This document shows positions 41,237 to 49,040 of a stretch of DNA of 64,000 nucleotides, in pieces; within the stretch, counting starts at the first letter, position 1, and each line of letters starts with the position of its first letter. Below the pieces are notes generated by a model that saw only the letters and a program-made list of their open reading frames with translations, did no database searches and was not told the DNA's origin. A program made the translations under genes and the position numbers. Location: the NCBI GenBank assembly GCA_035501495.1, contig DATJWB010000314.1, positions 62,001 through 126,000 on the forward strand. Direction: 5' to 3'. The DNA is from JAIQFL01 sp035501495 (lineage in GTDB: Bacteria; Acidobacteriota; Terriglobia; Bryobacterales; Bryobacteraceae).

Positions 41237-42157
41237 CTACAACAGATCCCGGTAATTCTCCAACGCCACCCGCACTAACTGCGCTCGTGTTCGGACATCC
41301 GTCTTGGCGAAGAGTTGCTGAATGGTGTTCTTGACGGAGCTTTCGGAGATCTCCATACGGGCGGCAATCTCCTTGTTGGCCAGACCCTGAACCAGGAAGC
41401 GGAGAACTTCTGTCTCACGGGTGCTCAAGGGAGCGCGCGCAAGGCGATCGGTACCGGCGTGGTTGGCGGCCATCACATCGTCCGTCACGTCCGCGATGAT
41501 CGCTGCCAGTCTGGGCTTGTCCCCTTCCTTGTATGTTGAAAACCATACGTCCGCGGTGAAGGTCTCTCCGTTGCCCCGGTGGCCGCGGCACTGCATGGAG
41601 GTGCGAAATTGCGGGCCTTCCTCCCAGCGCAGGGCGTGATGCAATTCCGGCAAAAACGCGGCGATCGGATTGCCTACGAGTTCCCCTTCATGGGGCGCGA
41701 TCAACTCCACCGCCGCGCGGTTGGCCAACTCGATGAAGCCGCGCTCATCCACGGTAACGATCGCCGCGGGGCTGGTCTCGACCAGAACCCGCAGTCTTTC
41801 CTGGGCTTCCAGGCTCAACCGGCGGTTGCGAAGAACCTCGCCCACGAACAGGCCGCAGCCCGTTAAAGCCAGTGTTTCGAAGCCCAGACGAACAAAAGAA
41901 GGGTCCAGCGAACTGAATAGCGCGCTGAATACGGCGCACGCCACTCCGAGCAAGGCAATGCCCCAGCGCGGCAGAAATCCGGCCGAGAGCATGATGGGGA
42001 ACAGGTAGAGGAAGCCGAGCGATACGTAGGGCTTGGTCCACCAGTCCACCAGGGCGATGGCCAGGGTCACCGTTGCGCTTACCAGGAGAGCTGTGGTCCG
42101 GTTCCCTTGTTCCCAGAGCCATTCCAGACGCGGCATGTATTCGGTTTGAGCGCTCAT
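41237..42157 (-). CDS. Membrane PAS sensor fused to a LuxR-type DNA-binding domain
   Basis: The protein has 306 aa from ATG 42157 (a longer frame starts at 42205). The N-terminal 100 residues contain about four membrane helices (ALVDWWTKPYVSLGFLYLFP). A PAS domain follows (VETSPAAIVTVDERGFIELA, FRTSMQCRGHRGNGE). The C-terminus is a LuxR helix-turn-helix (LSTRETEVLRFLVQGLANKE, then VRTRAQLVR). There is no kinase or receiver domain, so it would be a one-component membrane regulator. The sensor part is clearly related to that of the histidine kinase at 49041. It lies downstream of operon B and the universal stress protein gene, on the same strand. Confidence 0.87.
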   Translation of the reverse strand: MSAQTEYMPRLEWLWEQGNRTTALLVSATVTLAIALVDWWTKPYVSLGFLYLFPIMLSAGFLPRWGIALLGVACAVFSALFSSLDPSFVRLGFETLALTGCGLFVGEVLRNRRLSLEAQERLRVLVETSPAAIVTVDERGFIELANRAAVELIAPHEGELVGNPIAAFLPELHHALRWEEGPQFRTSMQCRGHRGNGETFTADVWFSTYKEGDKPRLAAIIADVTDDVMAANHAGTDRLARAPLSTRETEVLRFLVQGLANKEIAARMEISESSVKNTIQQLFAKTDVRTRAQLVRVALENYRDLL

Positions 42158-42160
42158 TAT

Positions 42161-42208
42161 CCCATGGCTGTTTGACGGCCAACTTCTAATCAAACGATTA
42201 GCCATGGG
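42161..42208 (-). promoter_or_regulatory. Strong inverted repeat in front of the PAS-LuxR gene
   Basis: CCCATGGCT (42161-42169) pairs perfectly with AGCCATGGG (42200-42208). Inside, GTTTGA (42170-42175) pairs with TCAAAC (42190-42195). This makes a 15-bp stem with a 4-nt bulge and 14-nt loop. It lies between the stress protein gene and the PAS-LuxR start, overlapping the alternative start at 42205. It could be an operator, an attenuator or a terminator; no T-run follows it. Confidence 0.6.
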
Positions 42209-42246
42209 GCTTCGCGATCTCTATCGGGACAGCCGAAAGATTTGCC

Positions 42247-43047
42247 TCATACGCTGACGACGGGACAGGGAGATTGACGGATCAGGGAGTAGGAGACCAT
42301 TTTGAGACGGCCGAGCACGCCGGCTTCCTCTCCCCGGCCGATTATCAGCAGATCGGTCTTCAGCTCCGCGCTCAAATGCGAGATCACCTTCGCCACGTCG
42401 CCCTTCTCGACGCGGATGGCGGCGCGGGAACCCGCGGCCGCCTGCAAATGCTCCAGGGCTTGCCTCGCCTCGGCGCAGGCGTGCTGGCTGTGGTTCCCGG
42501 ACAATACATGGACGAGGGTGAGCTCCGCCTGGTACTCGTCCGCGAGGTGGGCGGCCCAGTCGAGGACCCTCGCGCCCGACGGCTTCAAGTCCACCGCGCA
42601 CAGGATCCGCTGCCAGGCCACTGCCTCGAGCGGAGGCGCGTCCTCCAGGTGGACTCCCGTCCACACCGGGCAGTCCGCATCGTGAAGCACCTTGGCGCTG
42701 GTCGAGCCGAGAATCAGGCGCCGATAGATACCCATCCCCTGGGTAGGGATCATGATCAGATCGACGTGCTGTGCGGTAGCATACTCGATGATTTTGACGG
42801 CGGCCTCTCCGTATTCCACGATCGTCCGGTAGCGCAGGTGCTTGAGGCTTGGGTCGAAGAAGCTTTCGAACTTCCGCGCCCGGCTGACGCGCAGATCTTC
42901 GAGCGTCATGTTGTAGGTCGCTTCGATGACGTGGAGCAGGATCAGTTCCGCATCAAAACGGCCCGCCAGCGACTGGACGTAGCCGGCGGCGCCATGGCAG
43001 CGGCTCGAGAAGTCCACGGGAAAGAGGATTCGCCGAAGTTGGAACAT
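42247..43047 (-). CDS. Universal stress protein with two Usp domains
   Basis: The 266-aa protein has two tandem UspA folds. The first begins RILFPVDFSSRCHGAA and has PTQGMGIYRRLILGSTSAKV, the ATP-binding type of G-x2-G-x9-G(S/T) motif. The second begins RILCAVDLKPSGARVL and has a less regular end (IIGRGEEAGVLGRLKM). Usp proteins are cytoplasmic and bind ATP or partners under stress. The gene starts 9 nt after the RND-B pump gene, so it is very likely part of operon B. Confidence 0.9.
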   Translation of the reverse strand: MFQLRRILFPVDFSSRCHGAAGYVQSLAGRFDAELILLHVIEATYNMTLEDLRVSRARKFESFFDPSLKHLRYRTIVEYGEAAVKIIEYATAQHVDLIMIPTQGMGIYRRLILGSTSAKVLHDADCPVWTGVHLEDAPPLEAVAWQRILCAVDLKPSGARVLDWAAHLADEYQAELTLVHVLSGNHSQHACAEARQALEHLQAAAGSRAAIRVEKGDVAKVISHLSAELKTDLLIIGRGEEAGVLGRLKMVSYSLIRQSPCPVVSV

Positions 43048-43056
43048 GATTCTCTC

Positions 43057-46000
43057 CTAATGCGCGTCCGGCTCGGGCTCGGGCATCGAGTCGTTGGGGC
43101 GCGCGAACCAGGTATACAGTGCGGGGAGCAGGAAGATGCTCATCACCAGCACCGCCATCAGGCCGCCCACGATGACGATGGCGAACGGCCGCTGCGAGTC
43201 GGAGCCAATGCCATGCGAAGTGGCCGCCGGCACCAGCCCGAGAGAGGCCACCAGCATGGTCATCAGGATCGGGCGGAAGCGCAGGACCGCGCCTTCCTGA
43301 ACGGCATCGAGCACCGAAAGGCCCCGCCCGCGCAACTGGTTGATGTACTCCAGCATGATCACGCCGGTCTGCACGGAGACCCCGAACAGGGCCAGGAACC
43401 CGACCCCCGAAGAGACGCTGAAATTGGTGTGTGTCAGGTAGAGCGCCAGGATCCCGCCGATGGGCGCCATGGCCACGGTGATCAGAATCAGGCTGGCCCA
43501 CTTCATCGAGGAGAACATGCTGTAGAGGATCAGGAAGATGACCAGCAGGGTGAGCGGAATGATGAGCGCCAGCCGTTTCTGGGAGCGCTTCTGCGACTCG
43601 TACTCTCCGGCCCACTCCAGGCGATAGCCAGGAGGGAGTTTCACCTGTTGGGTGACCGAGGAGATGGCTTCTTCCACCGTGCTGCCCAAATCGCGCCCGC
43701 GCACCCCGTACTTGATGGCCACGTAACGCTGATTGCCTTCGCGGTAGATTTCCGAAGCGCCGTCCTGAATGGCAACATCGCAGAGCTGGCCGAGAGAGAC
43801 ACGCTCCCCCGACGGCGCCAGCAGGCGTATATTCTTGATGTCTTCGATGGTGGTGCGGTATTCGGGTTTGTAGCGCACCACCATGTCGTAACGCTCCTCG
43901 CCTTTGAGAACGGATGAGACGGCCTTGCCGCCGGTCGCGGTTTCGATGGCATCCTGCACGTCGGAGACATTGATGCCGAAGCGCGCCGCCCGGTCGCGAT
44001 TCACCGTGAGATTGAGATTCGGCTGGCCGATGACGCGGAACACGCCGAGGTCCTGGACGCCGCGGATCTTGCCCATTACTCCCATGATCTCGTCAGCCTT
44101 GCCCTCGAGCAGCTTCAGGTCGGTGCCGTATATCTTCACCGCCAGTTCGCCCTTCACGCCGCTGACGGCTTCTTCCATATTGTCGGCGATGGGCTGCGAG
44201 AAGTTCCAGACCACGCCCGGAATCTTCTCGGCCTGCTCGCCGAGCGCGGCAATCAAGTGCTCCTTGTCCCGGTGGAACATGGAGCGCCATTCCTCCTTAG
44301 GCCGCAGGTCGATGAAGTACTCGGTGTTGAAAAAGCCCGTGTAGTCGGTGCCATCGTCGGGGCGGCCCACCTGGCTCACCACCTTCGTCACCTCGGGGAA
44401 CTTCGCGAACATGATGCGAGCCTGGTTCATGATGTGGATGCCCTCGGTGGGTCCGGTGCTGGTGGCCAGCGTTCCGCGCGCCCAGATGGCGCCTTCGTCG
44501 AGGTGCGGCAGGAATTCGGAGCCAATAGTGCGGCCAAGCATGACCGTGCCGGCGAGGATCGCCACCGCGGCGGTGGCGGTTAACCACCGGTACCGGATCG
44601 CCAGCCGCAAGGCGTTGCCGTAGATCCGCGTGAGGAACAACATGAAGGGATTACGCCATTCCTTCGTGCCCTTGGGGTAGACGATGCTGGCGAGCACCGG
44701 CCCGAGAAACATCGAAAACAGAAGGGCGCCCGCCAGCGCGAACGCCACCGTCCAGGCCATCGGCCGGAACAGGCGGCCCTCCACGCGCTGCAGGGTGAAG
44801 ATCGGAACGTAGGCGGTGATGATGATCGTGATGGAGTAGAACACCGGGCGCTGCACTTCGTGGGCGGCGCGCTTGATCTTCTGCGCCACCGTTTCGTCGG
44901 GGCGAACGCCGGGATGCGAGAGGAGCCGGACGATGTTCTCCACCATCACGATGGCGCCCTCCACGATCATGCCGAAGTCCAGTGCGCCCAGCGAGAGGAG
45001 GTTCGCCGGAATGTGCCGCAAGTCGAGGCAGAGCGATGCGAACAGGAGCGAAAACGGAATCGTCAGCGTGACGATCAGCGCTCCGCGAAAGTTGCCGAGG
45101 AAGATGAACAGGATTACCGAGACGAGGATGATGCCTTCGGTGAGGTTGTGCAGCACCGTGTGGGTGGTGAGATGCACCAGGTCGCTGCGATCCAGGTGCG
45201 GCACGATTTTGACGCCCGGCGGGAGGAAGTGTTCGTTCAGGAAATCGACCTTCTCGTGCAGCGCGGTCAGGACATTGTCGCCATCGGCGCCCTTCCGCAG
45301 GAGCACGATCCCGGAGACCACGTCCGGATCGTCGATTACCTTCTCGAGTTTGGAGTGATCCGCTTTGCCGAGCTGGCCCAGCCGGATCTTAGGACCTTGA
45401 CGAACCGTGCCGACGTCGCGCACACGCACCGGAATCCCGTTCTGCGTCTTGAGCACGATGGCGGCGATATCTTCGGTAGTCTGGACGAGTCCCACCGCCC
45501 GGACGTTAATCGCCTGCTCGCCACGCTCGATGAAGCTTCCGCCGGCGTTGACGTTATTGTTGGAGAGCGCGGTCTCCACCTGGGCGATACTCAAGCCGTA
45601 CGAGATGAGCTTGTTGGGATCTACCTGTACCTGGTACTCGCGGGTGGCGCCACCGAAGACCGAAACGTCCACCACGTCGGGCACGGACTTCAACTGCTTG
45701 ACGATCACCCAGTCCTGGAGAGATTTCAACTCCATTACGTCGTAGTCCGGGTTGGTGCTTTGGAGGGTGTAGAAGTAGATCTGCCCCACGGGGCTGTAGT
45801 CGGCCCCGAGCGAAGGCTGCAGGCCGTTGGGCAGGTTCACCTGCGAAAGCTTCTCCAGCACCTTCTGCCGATTCAGATCGTTGTTGGAGCCATCGTCAAA
45901 CGTGAGGTTGATGCTGGAAAGCCCGGCCAGCGACCAGGATCGCAGGGACACCAGTTGCGGAAGCCCGTTCATCTGCACTTCTATCGGGATGGTGACCTGC

Positions 46001-46188
46001 TGTTCCACCTCCTCCGCGGCGCGGCCAGGCCACTGTGTAATCACCTGGACGTAGTTGTTGGCCACGTCGGGATAGGCTTCCACGGGCAGGTTCTTGAAAG
46101 AAATCGCGCCCCAGACCAGCAGCAGAAGGCCGGCGCACAGTACCAGGAAACGGTTCTGCAGCGCGAACGTTACGGACTTTTGAATCAC
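43057..46188 (-). CDS. czcA: RND-B: CzcA-type heavy-metal efflux pump
   Basis: The 1043-aa RND pump is a close paralogue of RND-A over its whole length (NRFLVLCAGLLLLVWGAISF, AYPDVANNYVQVITQWPGRA, SSGVGFLALFGVSVQTGVIM). In the TM4 relay motif it has LDFGMIVEGAIVMVEN, so the second acidic residue is Glu instead of the Asp found in RND-A and in CzcA. The start overlaps the HlyD-B stop (ATGA). It is the third gene of operon B and is followed by the Usp gene. The exported ion is unknown. Confidence 0.92.
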   Translation of the reverse strand: MIQKSVTFALQNRFLVLCAGLLLLVWGAISFKNLPVEAYPDVANNYVQVITQWPGRAAEEVEQQVTIPIEVQMNGLPQLVSLRSWSLAGLSSINLTFDDGSNNDLNRQKVLEKLSQVNLPNGLQPSLGADYSPVGQIYFYTLQSTNPDYDVMELKSLQDWVIVKQLKSVPDVVDVSVFGGATREYQVQVDPNKLISYGLSIAQVETALSNNNVNAGGSFIERGEQAINVRAVGLVQTTEDIAAIVLKTQNGIPVRVRDVGTVRQGPKIRLGQLGKADHSKLEKVIDDPDVVSGIVLLRKGADGDNVLTALHEKVDFLNEHFLPPGVKIVPHLDRSDLVHLTTHTVLHNLTEGIILVSVILFIFLGNFRGALIVTLTIPFSLLFASLCLDLRHIPANLLSLGALDFGMIVEGAIVMVENIVRLLSHPGVRPDETVAQKIKRAAHEVQRPVFYSITIIITAYVPIFTLQRVEGRLFRPMAWTVAFALAGALLFSMFLGPVLASIVYPKGTKEWRNPFMLFLTRIYGNALRLAIRYRWLTATAAVAILAGTVMLGRTIGSEFLPHLDEGAIWARGTLATSTGPTEGIHIMNQARIMFAKFPEVTKVVSQVGRPDDGTDYTGFFNTEYFIDLRPKEEWRSMFHRDKEHLIAALGEQAEKIPGVVWNFSQPIADNMEEAVSGVKGELAVKIYGTDLKLLEGKADEIMGVMGKIRGVQDLGVFRVIGQPNLNLTVNRDRAARFGINVSDVQDAIETATGGKAVSSVLKGEERYDMVVRYKPEYRTTIEDIKNIRLLAPSGERVSLGQLCDVAIQDGASEIYREGNQRYVAIKYGVRGRDLGSTVEEAISSVTQQVKLPPGYRLEWAGEYESQKRSQKRLALIIPLTLLVIFLILYSMFSSMKWASLILITVAMAPIGGILALYLTHTNFSVSSGVGFLALFGVSVQTGVIMLEYINQLRGRGLSVLDAVQEGAVLRFRPILMTMLVASLGLVPAATSHGIGSDSQRPFAIVIVGGLMAVLVMSIFLLPALYTWFARPNDSMPEPEPDAH

Positions 46189-47336
46189 TGTTCGGTACTC
46201 TTCTGAACTTCGCGATCGAACATCAGGGCGGTGGCCACCACCTGGTCGCCAGGCTGCAGGCCGCTGAGAATCTGCTGGGTCTTGTCGGAATTGACGGGAC
46301 CGGCCTCCACCTCGGTGCGGCGGAATTTCTGGTCAGTCAGCCTGACGAACACCCAGTCGCGGTCCTGCAGGCGCAGCACCGCGCTCGATGGAATCACCGT
46401 GCGCGTGGAGGTGCCGCCGGAAACGAAGTGGACCGTGGCGAACATGTTCGGCCGCAGCATCCCGGCCTGGTTGGGAAGTTCGATGCGCACCTTGGCGGAG
46501 CGCGTGTTGGGGTCGAGGAGCTTGGAGATGTTGGTGACGCGGCCGGACAGGCGGCGATCGGGGTAGGCGTTCAGTTCGATTTCCGCGCGATCGCCCAGGT
46601 GGACGCGGCCCAGGTCGTTCTCGTAGACGTCGCAAACGATCCAGACGTTGGAGAGGTCGGAGATGGTGAAGAGGTTGGGGGCGTTGTCGAGCGACTTGAC
46701 GCCGGCCGCGGACGTGACGTTCTGCTCGGTGATGGTGCCCGCAACAGGCGCGTGGATTTCGATCAGCGGCGTGACATGTTGCGGGTCGCCCCCCAGCAGG
46801 CGGATGTGCTCCTCGGCGGTTTTGGTGTCGATGTTCGCCTTGTTATAAGTGTCCTCGGCCAGTTCAAGGTCCTTCTGAGGCGCGGCTCCGTGGGAGAAGA
46901 GCAGCTGGGCGCGGTCGAGCTGCGTTTTCGCGAGGGCGGCATCGGCCTTGAACTTTTGATAGTCGGCGAAGGCCTGCGACATGTCGGGGCTGGTCATGGT
47001 GAGGAGGAGCTGGCCTTTCTGCACATCGTCACCCAGGCGGGCCTTCACCTCGACGACCCGGCCGGAGGAGAGCGAATTGACGGCATACGAGCGGCTGACA
47101 TCCGCCGCCACCACGCCGTTCGCCAGGATCTGGTCGGACTCGTGCCGGACGACTGCGGGAGCGAGTGCGAATCGCTCCGGGCTGGGGACGGTGACCACGT
47201 TGCGATCGGCCACGGTTTCGACCTTGGGCTCGGGCGCGGCGTTGGGAGCAGCACGCACGTTATCGCGAGCGCAGGATGTGAGAAGGGCGGATACAGCCGC
47301 GATGGCAGCCGCAGCGAAATAAAACCTACTAGCCAT
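46185..47336 (-). CDS. HlyD-B: periplasmic adaptor of RND-B
   Basis: The protein has 383 aa from ATG 47336, with AAAGGAG upstream (a TTG six nt earlier is an alternative). It is a lipoprotein-like adaptor: FYFAAAAIAAVSALLTSC gives a signal peptide with the lipobox LTSC. The body is similar to HlyD-A (SGRVVEVKARLGDDVQKGQL, APVAGTITEQNVTSAAG). The copy of the palindromic repeat here lies in front of the gene rather than inside it, so its N-terminus looks normal. It overlaps the RND-B start. Confidence 0.9.
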   Translation of the reverse strand: MASRFYFAAAAIAAVSALLTSCARDNVRAAPNAAPEPKVETVADRNVVTVPSPERFALAPAVVRHESDQILANGVVAADVSRSYAVNSLSSGRVVEVKARLGDDVQKGQLLLTMTSPDMSQAFADYQKFKADAALAKTQLDRAQLLFSHGAAPQKDLELAEDTYNKANIDTKTAEEHIRLLGGDPQHVTPLIEIHAPVAGTITEQNVTSAAGVKSLDNAPNLFTISDLSNVWIVCDVYENDLGRVHLGDRAEIELNAYPDRRLSGRVTNISKLLDPNTRSAKVRIELPNQAGMLRPNMFATVHFVSGGTSTRTVIPSSAVLRLQDRDWVFVRLTDQKFRRTEVEAGPVNSDKTQQILSGLQPGDQVVATALMFDREVQKSTEQ

Positions 47337-47376
47337 AATCAAACCTTTAACTCCTTTTCAGGCCTTTCGCAAAGAT

Positions 47377-47575
47377 GTGGCGCGGGCACTCGTGCCTTCC
47401 GCGGCGGCACCCATGCCGACGTTTTTTGGCCGCCTCGAACTCCTGTGCCCGCGAAAGGTTTTCGAGGCTCCCGCGCCCCATCATCTCGGCGCTTTTCGGT
47501 CGGCGGCAGCACCCCCTGCACGCCCCAAAAGCGTCCCATGAGTGGGGACGCGGCAGACACGGGTGTCTGCGCCAC
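47377..47575. mobile_element. Palindromic repeat element, copy 3 (TolC-B/HlyD-B gap)
   Basis: This is a 199-bp element with inverted ends. The left end reads GTGGCGCGGGCACTCGTGCC and the right end, on the other strand, GTGGCGCAGACACCCGTGTC. Internal hairpins include CGGCA/TGCCG followed by ACGTTTTTTGG on the left, and GCGTCCC/GGGACGC followed by TTTTGGGG on the right. It begins just after the TolC-B stop, after an ATG that overlaps that stop. That frame runs through the element and stops before HlyD-B. Confidence 0.8.
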
Positions 47576-47576
47576 G

Positions 47577-48806
47577 TCATTGAATCACCTCGCGGCCGAC
47601 CGCCAGATTCAACTGGCTGGCGGCGTTCAGATAAGCTCCTACCAGGTTCAGATAATTCAGTTGCACCGTACGGTAATCGTTCTGCGCATTCAGGAATTCC
47701 AGCAGTGACGATCCGCCGTGCTGGTACGCGAACGACACCGTCTCCCGAACCTTGGCCGCAAGGTCCAGGTACCGGGCCTTGTAAGGCCGCAACAGCGCCC
47801 GATTGCTGTTCAGCATCGCCCACGCCGAATCCACGTCGCTGTATACCTGCGCCCGGGTCGCCTCCTGGAGCCGCTCGCTTTTCCGGATGTCCAACTGGGT
47901 GCGGGCCTTCTCCCCCTGATTGCGGTCGAACAGCTTGATCGGGATGTTCACGCTGAAGCCGATGTAGGCGGGGATCGGCGGATTGCGCCCGACATCCACG
48001 CCGAAGGTCGGGTCGGTCGAGCCGTTGGCGACGGCCAGCCGGTAATCCGTCTTGGCCTTATCGATGGCCTGCGCCGCGGCTCGCAGATCCGGGCGCGTGG
48101 CCGCCGCCATCTCGCGCAACTCTGCGAGGGTCAGGGTCGTCTCCGAAAAGTCGAATGGCCCGCTGACGTCGAACTGTTCGACGGGAGTCCGGTCGTTCAG
48201 CAGGGTCAGAAGCTGGATCTTGGCGGTTCGCACGTTGGTCTCGGCGGTCTGGATGTCGCTCTCATACTGAACTCGCTGCAACTCGAGGCGATCGAAGTCC
48301 ACCTGGGCGATATCGCCGGCCTTGAGGCGGTCGTTGTTCACGCCGAGGAGGCGGTCGTAGTAGGCCAGGTTCTCGCGGGCCAAGGCCAGCACCGCCTTTG
48401 CCTGCAACGCCTGCACGAAGGCATTGCGGAGATTGAAAAGCAAGGTGCGCTCCTGGTCGGCTAGCTGCGAGGCGGCGATGCCGGTGGCCTGCTGCGCGCT
48501 CTGCAGGCGCAACTCGCGCTTATTTCGGCGTTCGTGGAGGTAGTTTGCCGAGAACAGCGGCAAGGCAAAGCCAAAAGGCCGATAGGGGTTGCCGTTGAAA
48601 GGCTGAAGCTGGTCAAGCGAACTGCTGAAATCGGGATTGGGACGGAGGTAGGCCGTGACCTCCTGAGCTTTCGATTCGTCAATGCCGATCCGGCCCGCGC
48701 GCAACGTGGGATTGGTGGCGTCGAACCGGCTCCGGACCTCCTCCCACGTTAATGTCCGTTGCCCGAAGGCCCCCTTTGCCAGGCAAACCGCTACCGCTAT
48801 GGCCAT
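47577..48806 (-). CDS. TolC-B: outer-membrane efflux protein
   Basis: The protein has 409 aa from ATG 48806 (MAIAVAVCLAKGAFGQ, signal peptide). It is a near copy of TolC-A: both have TNPTLRAGRIGIDE, PYRPFGFALPLFSANYLHER and AWAMLNSNR. It is first in operon B and divergent from the histidine kinase gene. Its stop codon lies at the edge of a repeat element. An upstream in-frame ATG (48911) would put 35 residues before the signal peptide and is rejected. Confidence 0.9.
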   Translation of the reverse strand: MAIAVAVCLAKGAFGQRTLTWEEVRSRFDATNPTLRAGRIGIDESKAQEVTAYLRPNPDFSSSLDQLQPFNGNPYRPFGFALPLFSANYLHERRNKRELRLQSAQQATGIAASQLADQERTLLFNLRNAFVQALQAKAVLALARENLAYYDRLLGVNNDRLKAGDIAQVDFDRLELQRVQYESDIQTAETNVRTAKIQLLTLLNDRTPVEQFDVSGPFDFSETTLTLAELREMAAATRPDLRAAAQAIDKAKTDYRLAVANGSTDPTFGVDVGRNPPIPAYIGFSVNIPIKLFDRNQGEKARTQLDIRKSERLQEATRAQVYSDVDSAWAMLNSNRALLRPYKARYLDLAAKVRETVSFAYQHGGSSLLEFLNAQNDYRTVQLNYLNLVGAYLNAASQLNLAVGREVIQ

Positions 48807-48989
48807 ACATGTGCGCCACAACCCTAAGGTGGGGTGGAACTTAGCCTGTTGAATACATGCTCCAGAAAGCCTCCGGCTCACTCTGAGATCCGCTATACCC
48901 AGCTGCCGCAAACTACCATCTTATGGCTGTGCCAAGCTGCTCTCCTGCATATCTTTCGAGGAGAATCAACCTATCTTTTAGTTAGATGC

Positions 48990-49019
48990 TTGGCTCTCGC
49001 GAGCGGTTCTCCCTACAAT
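48990..49019 (+). promoter_or_regulatory. Candidate promoter of the histidine kinase gene
   Basis: A -35-like TTGGCT (48990-48995) and a -10-like TACAAT (49014-49019) are separated by 18 nt. The transcript would start near 49027, about 14 nt before the TTG start codon at 49041. The 230-nt gap to TolC-B shows no other feature. Confidence 0.5.
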
Positions 49020-49040
49020 AATGTAGGGATACAGCGGGGT

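Noticed and set aside
34474..47336. RND pumps as multidrug (AcrB-type) transporters
   Set aside because: The TM4 motif LDFGMxVxGAxVMVEN, the TolC-HlyD-RND order and similarity along the length place them in the heavy-metal (CzcA) branch, although the ion remains unknown.
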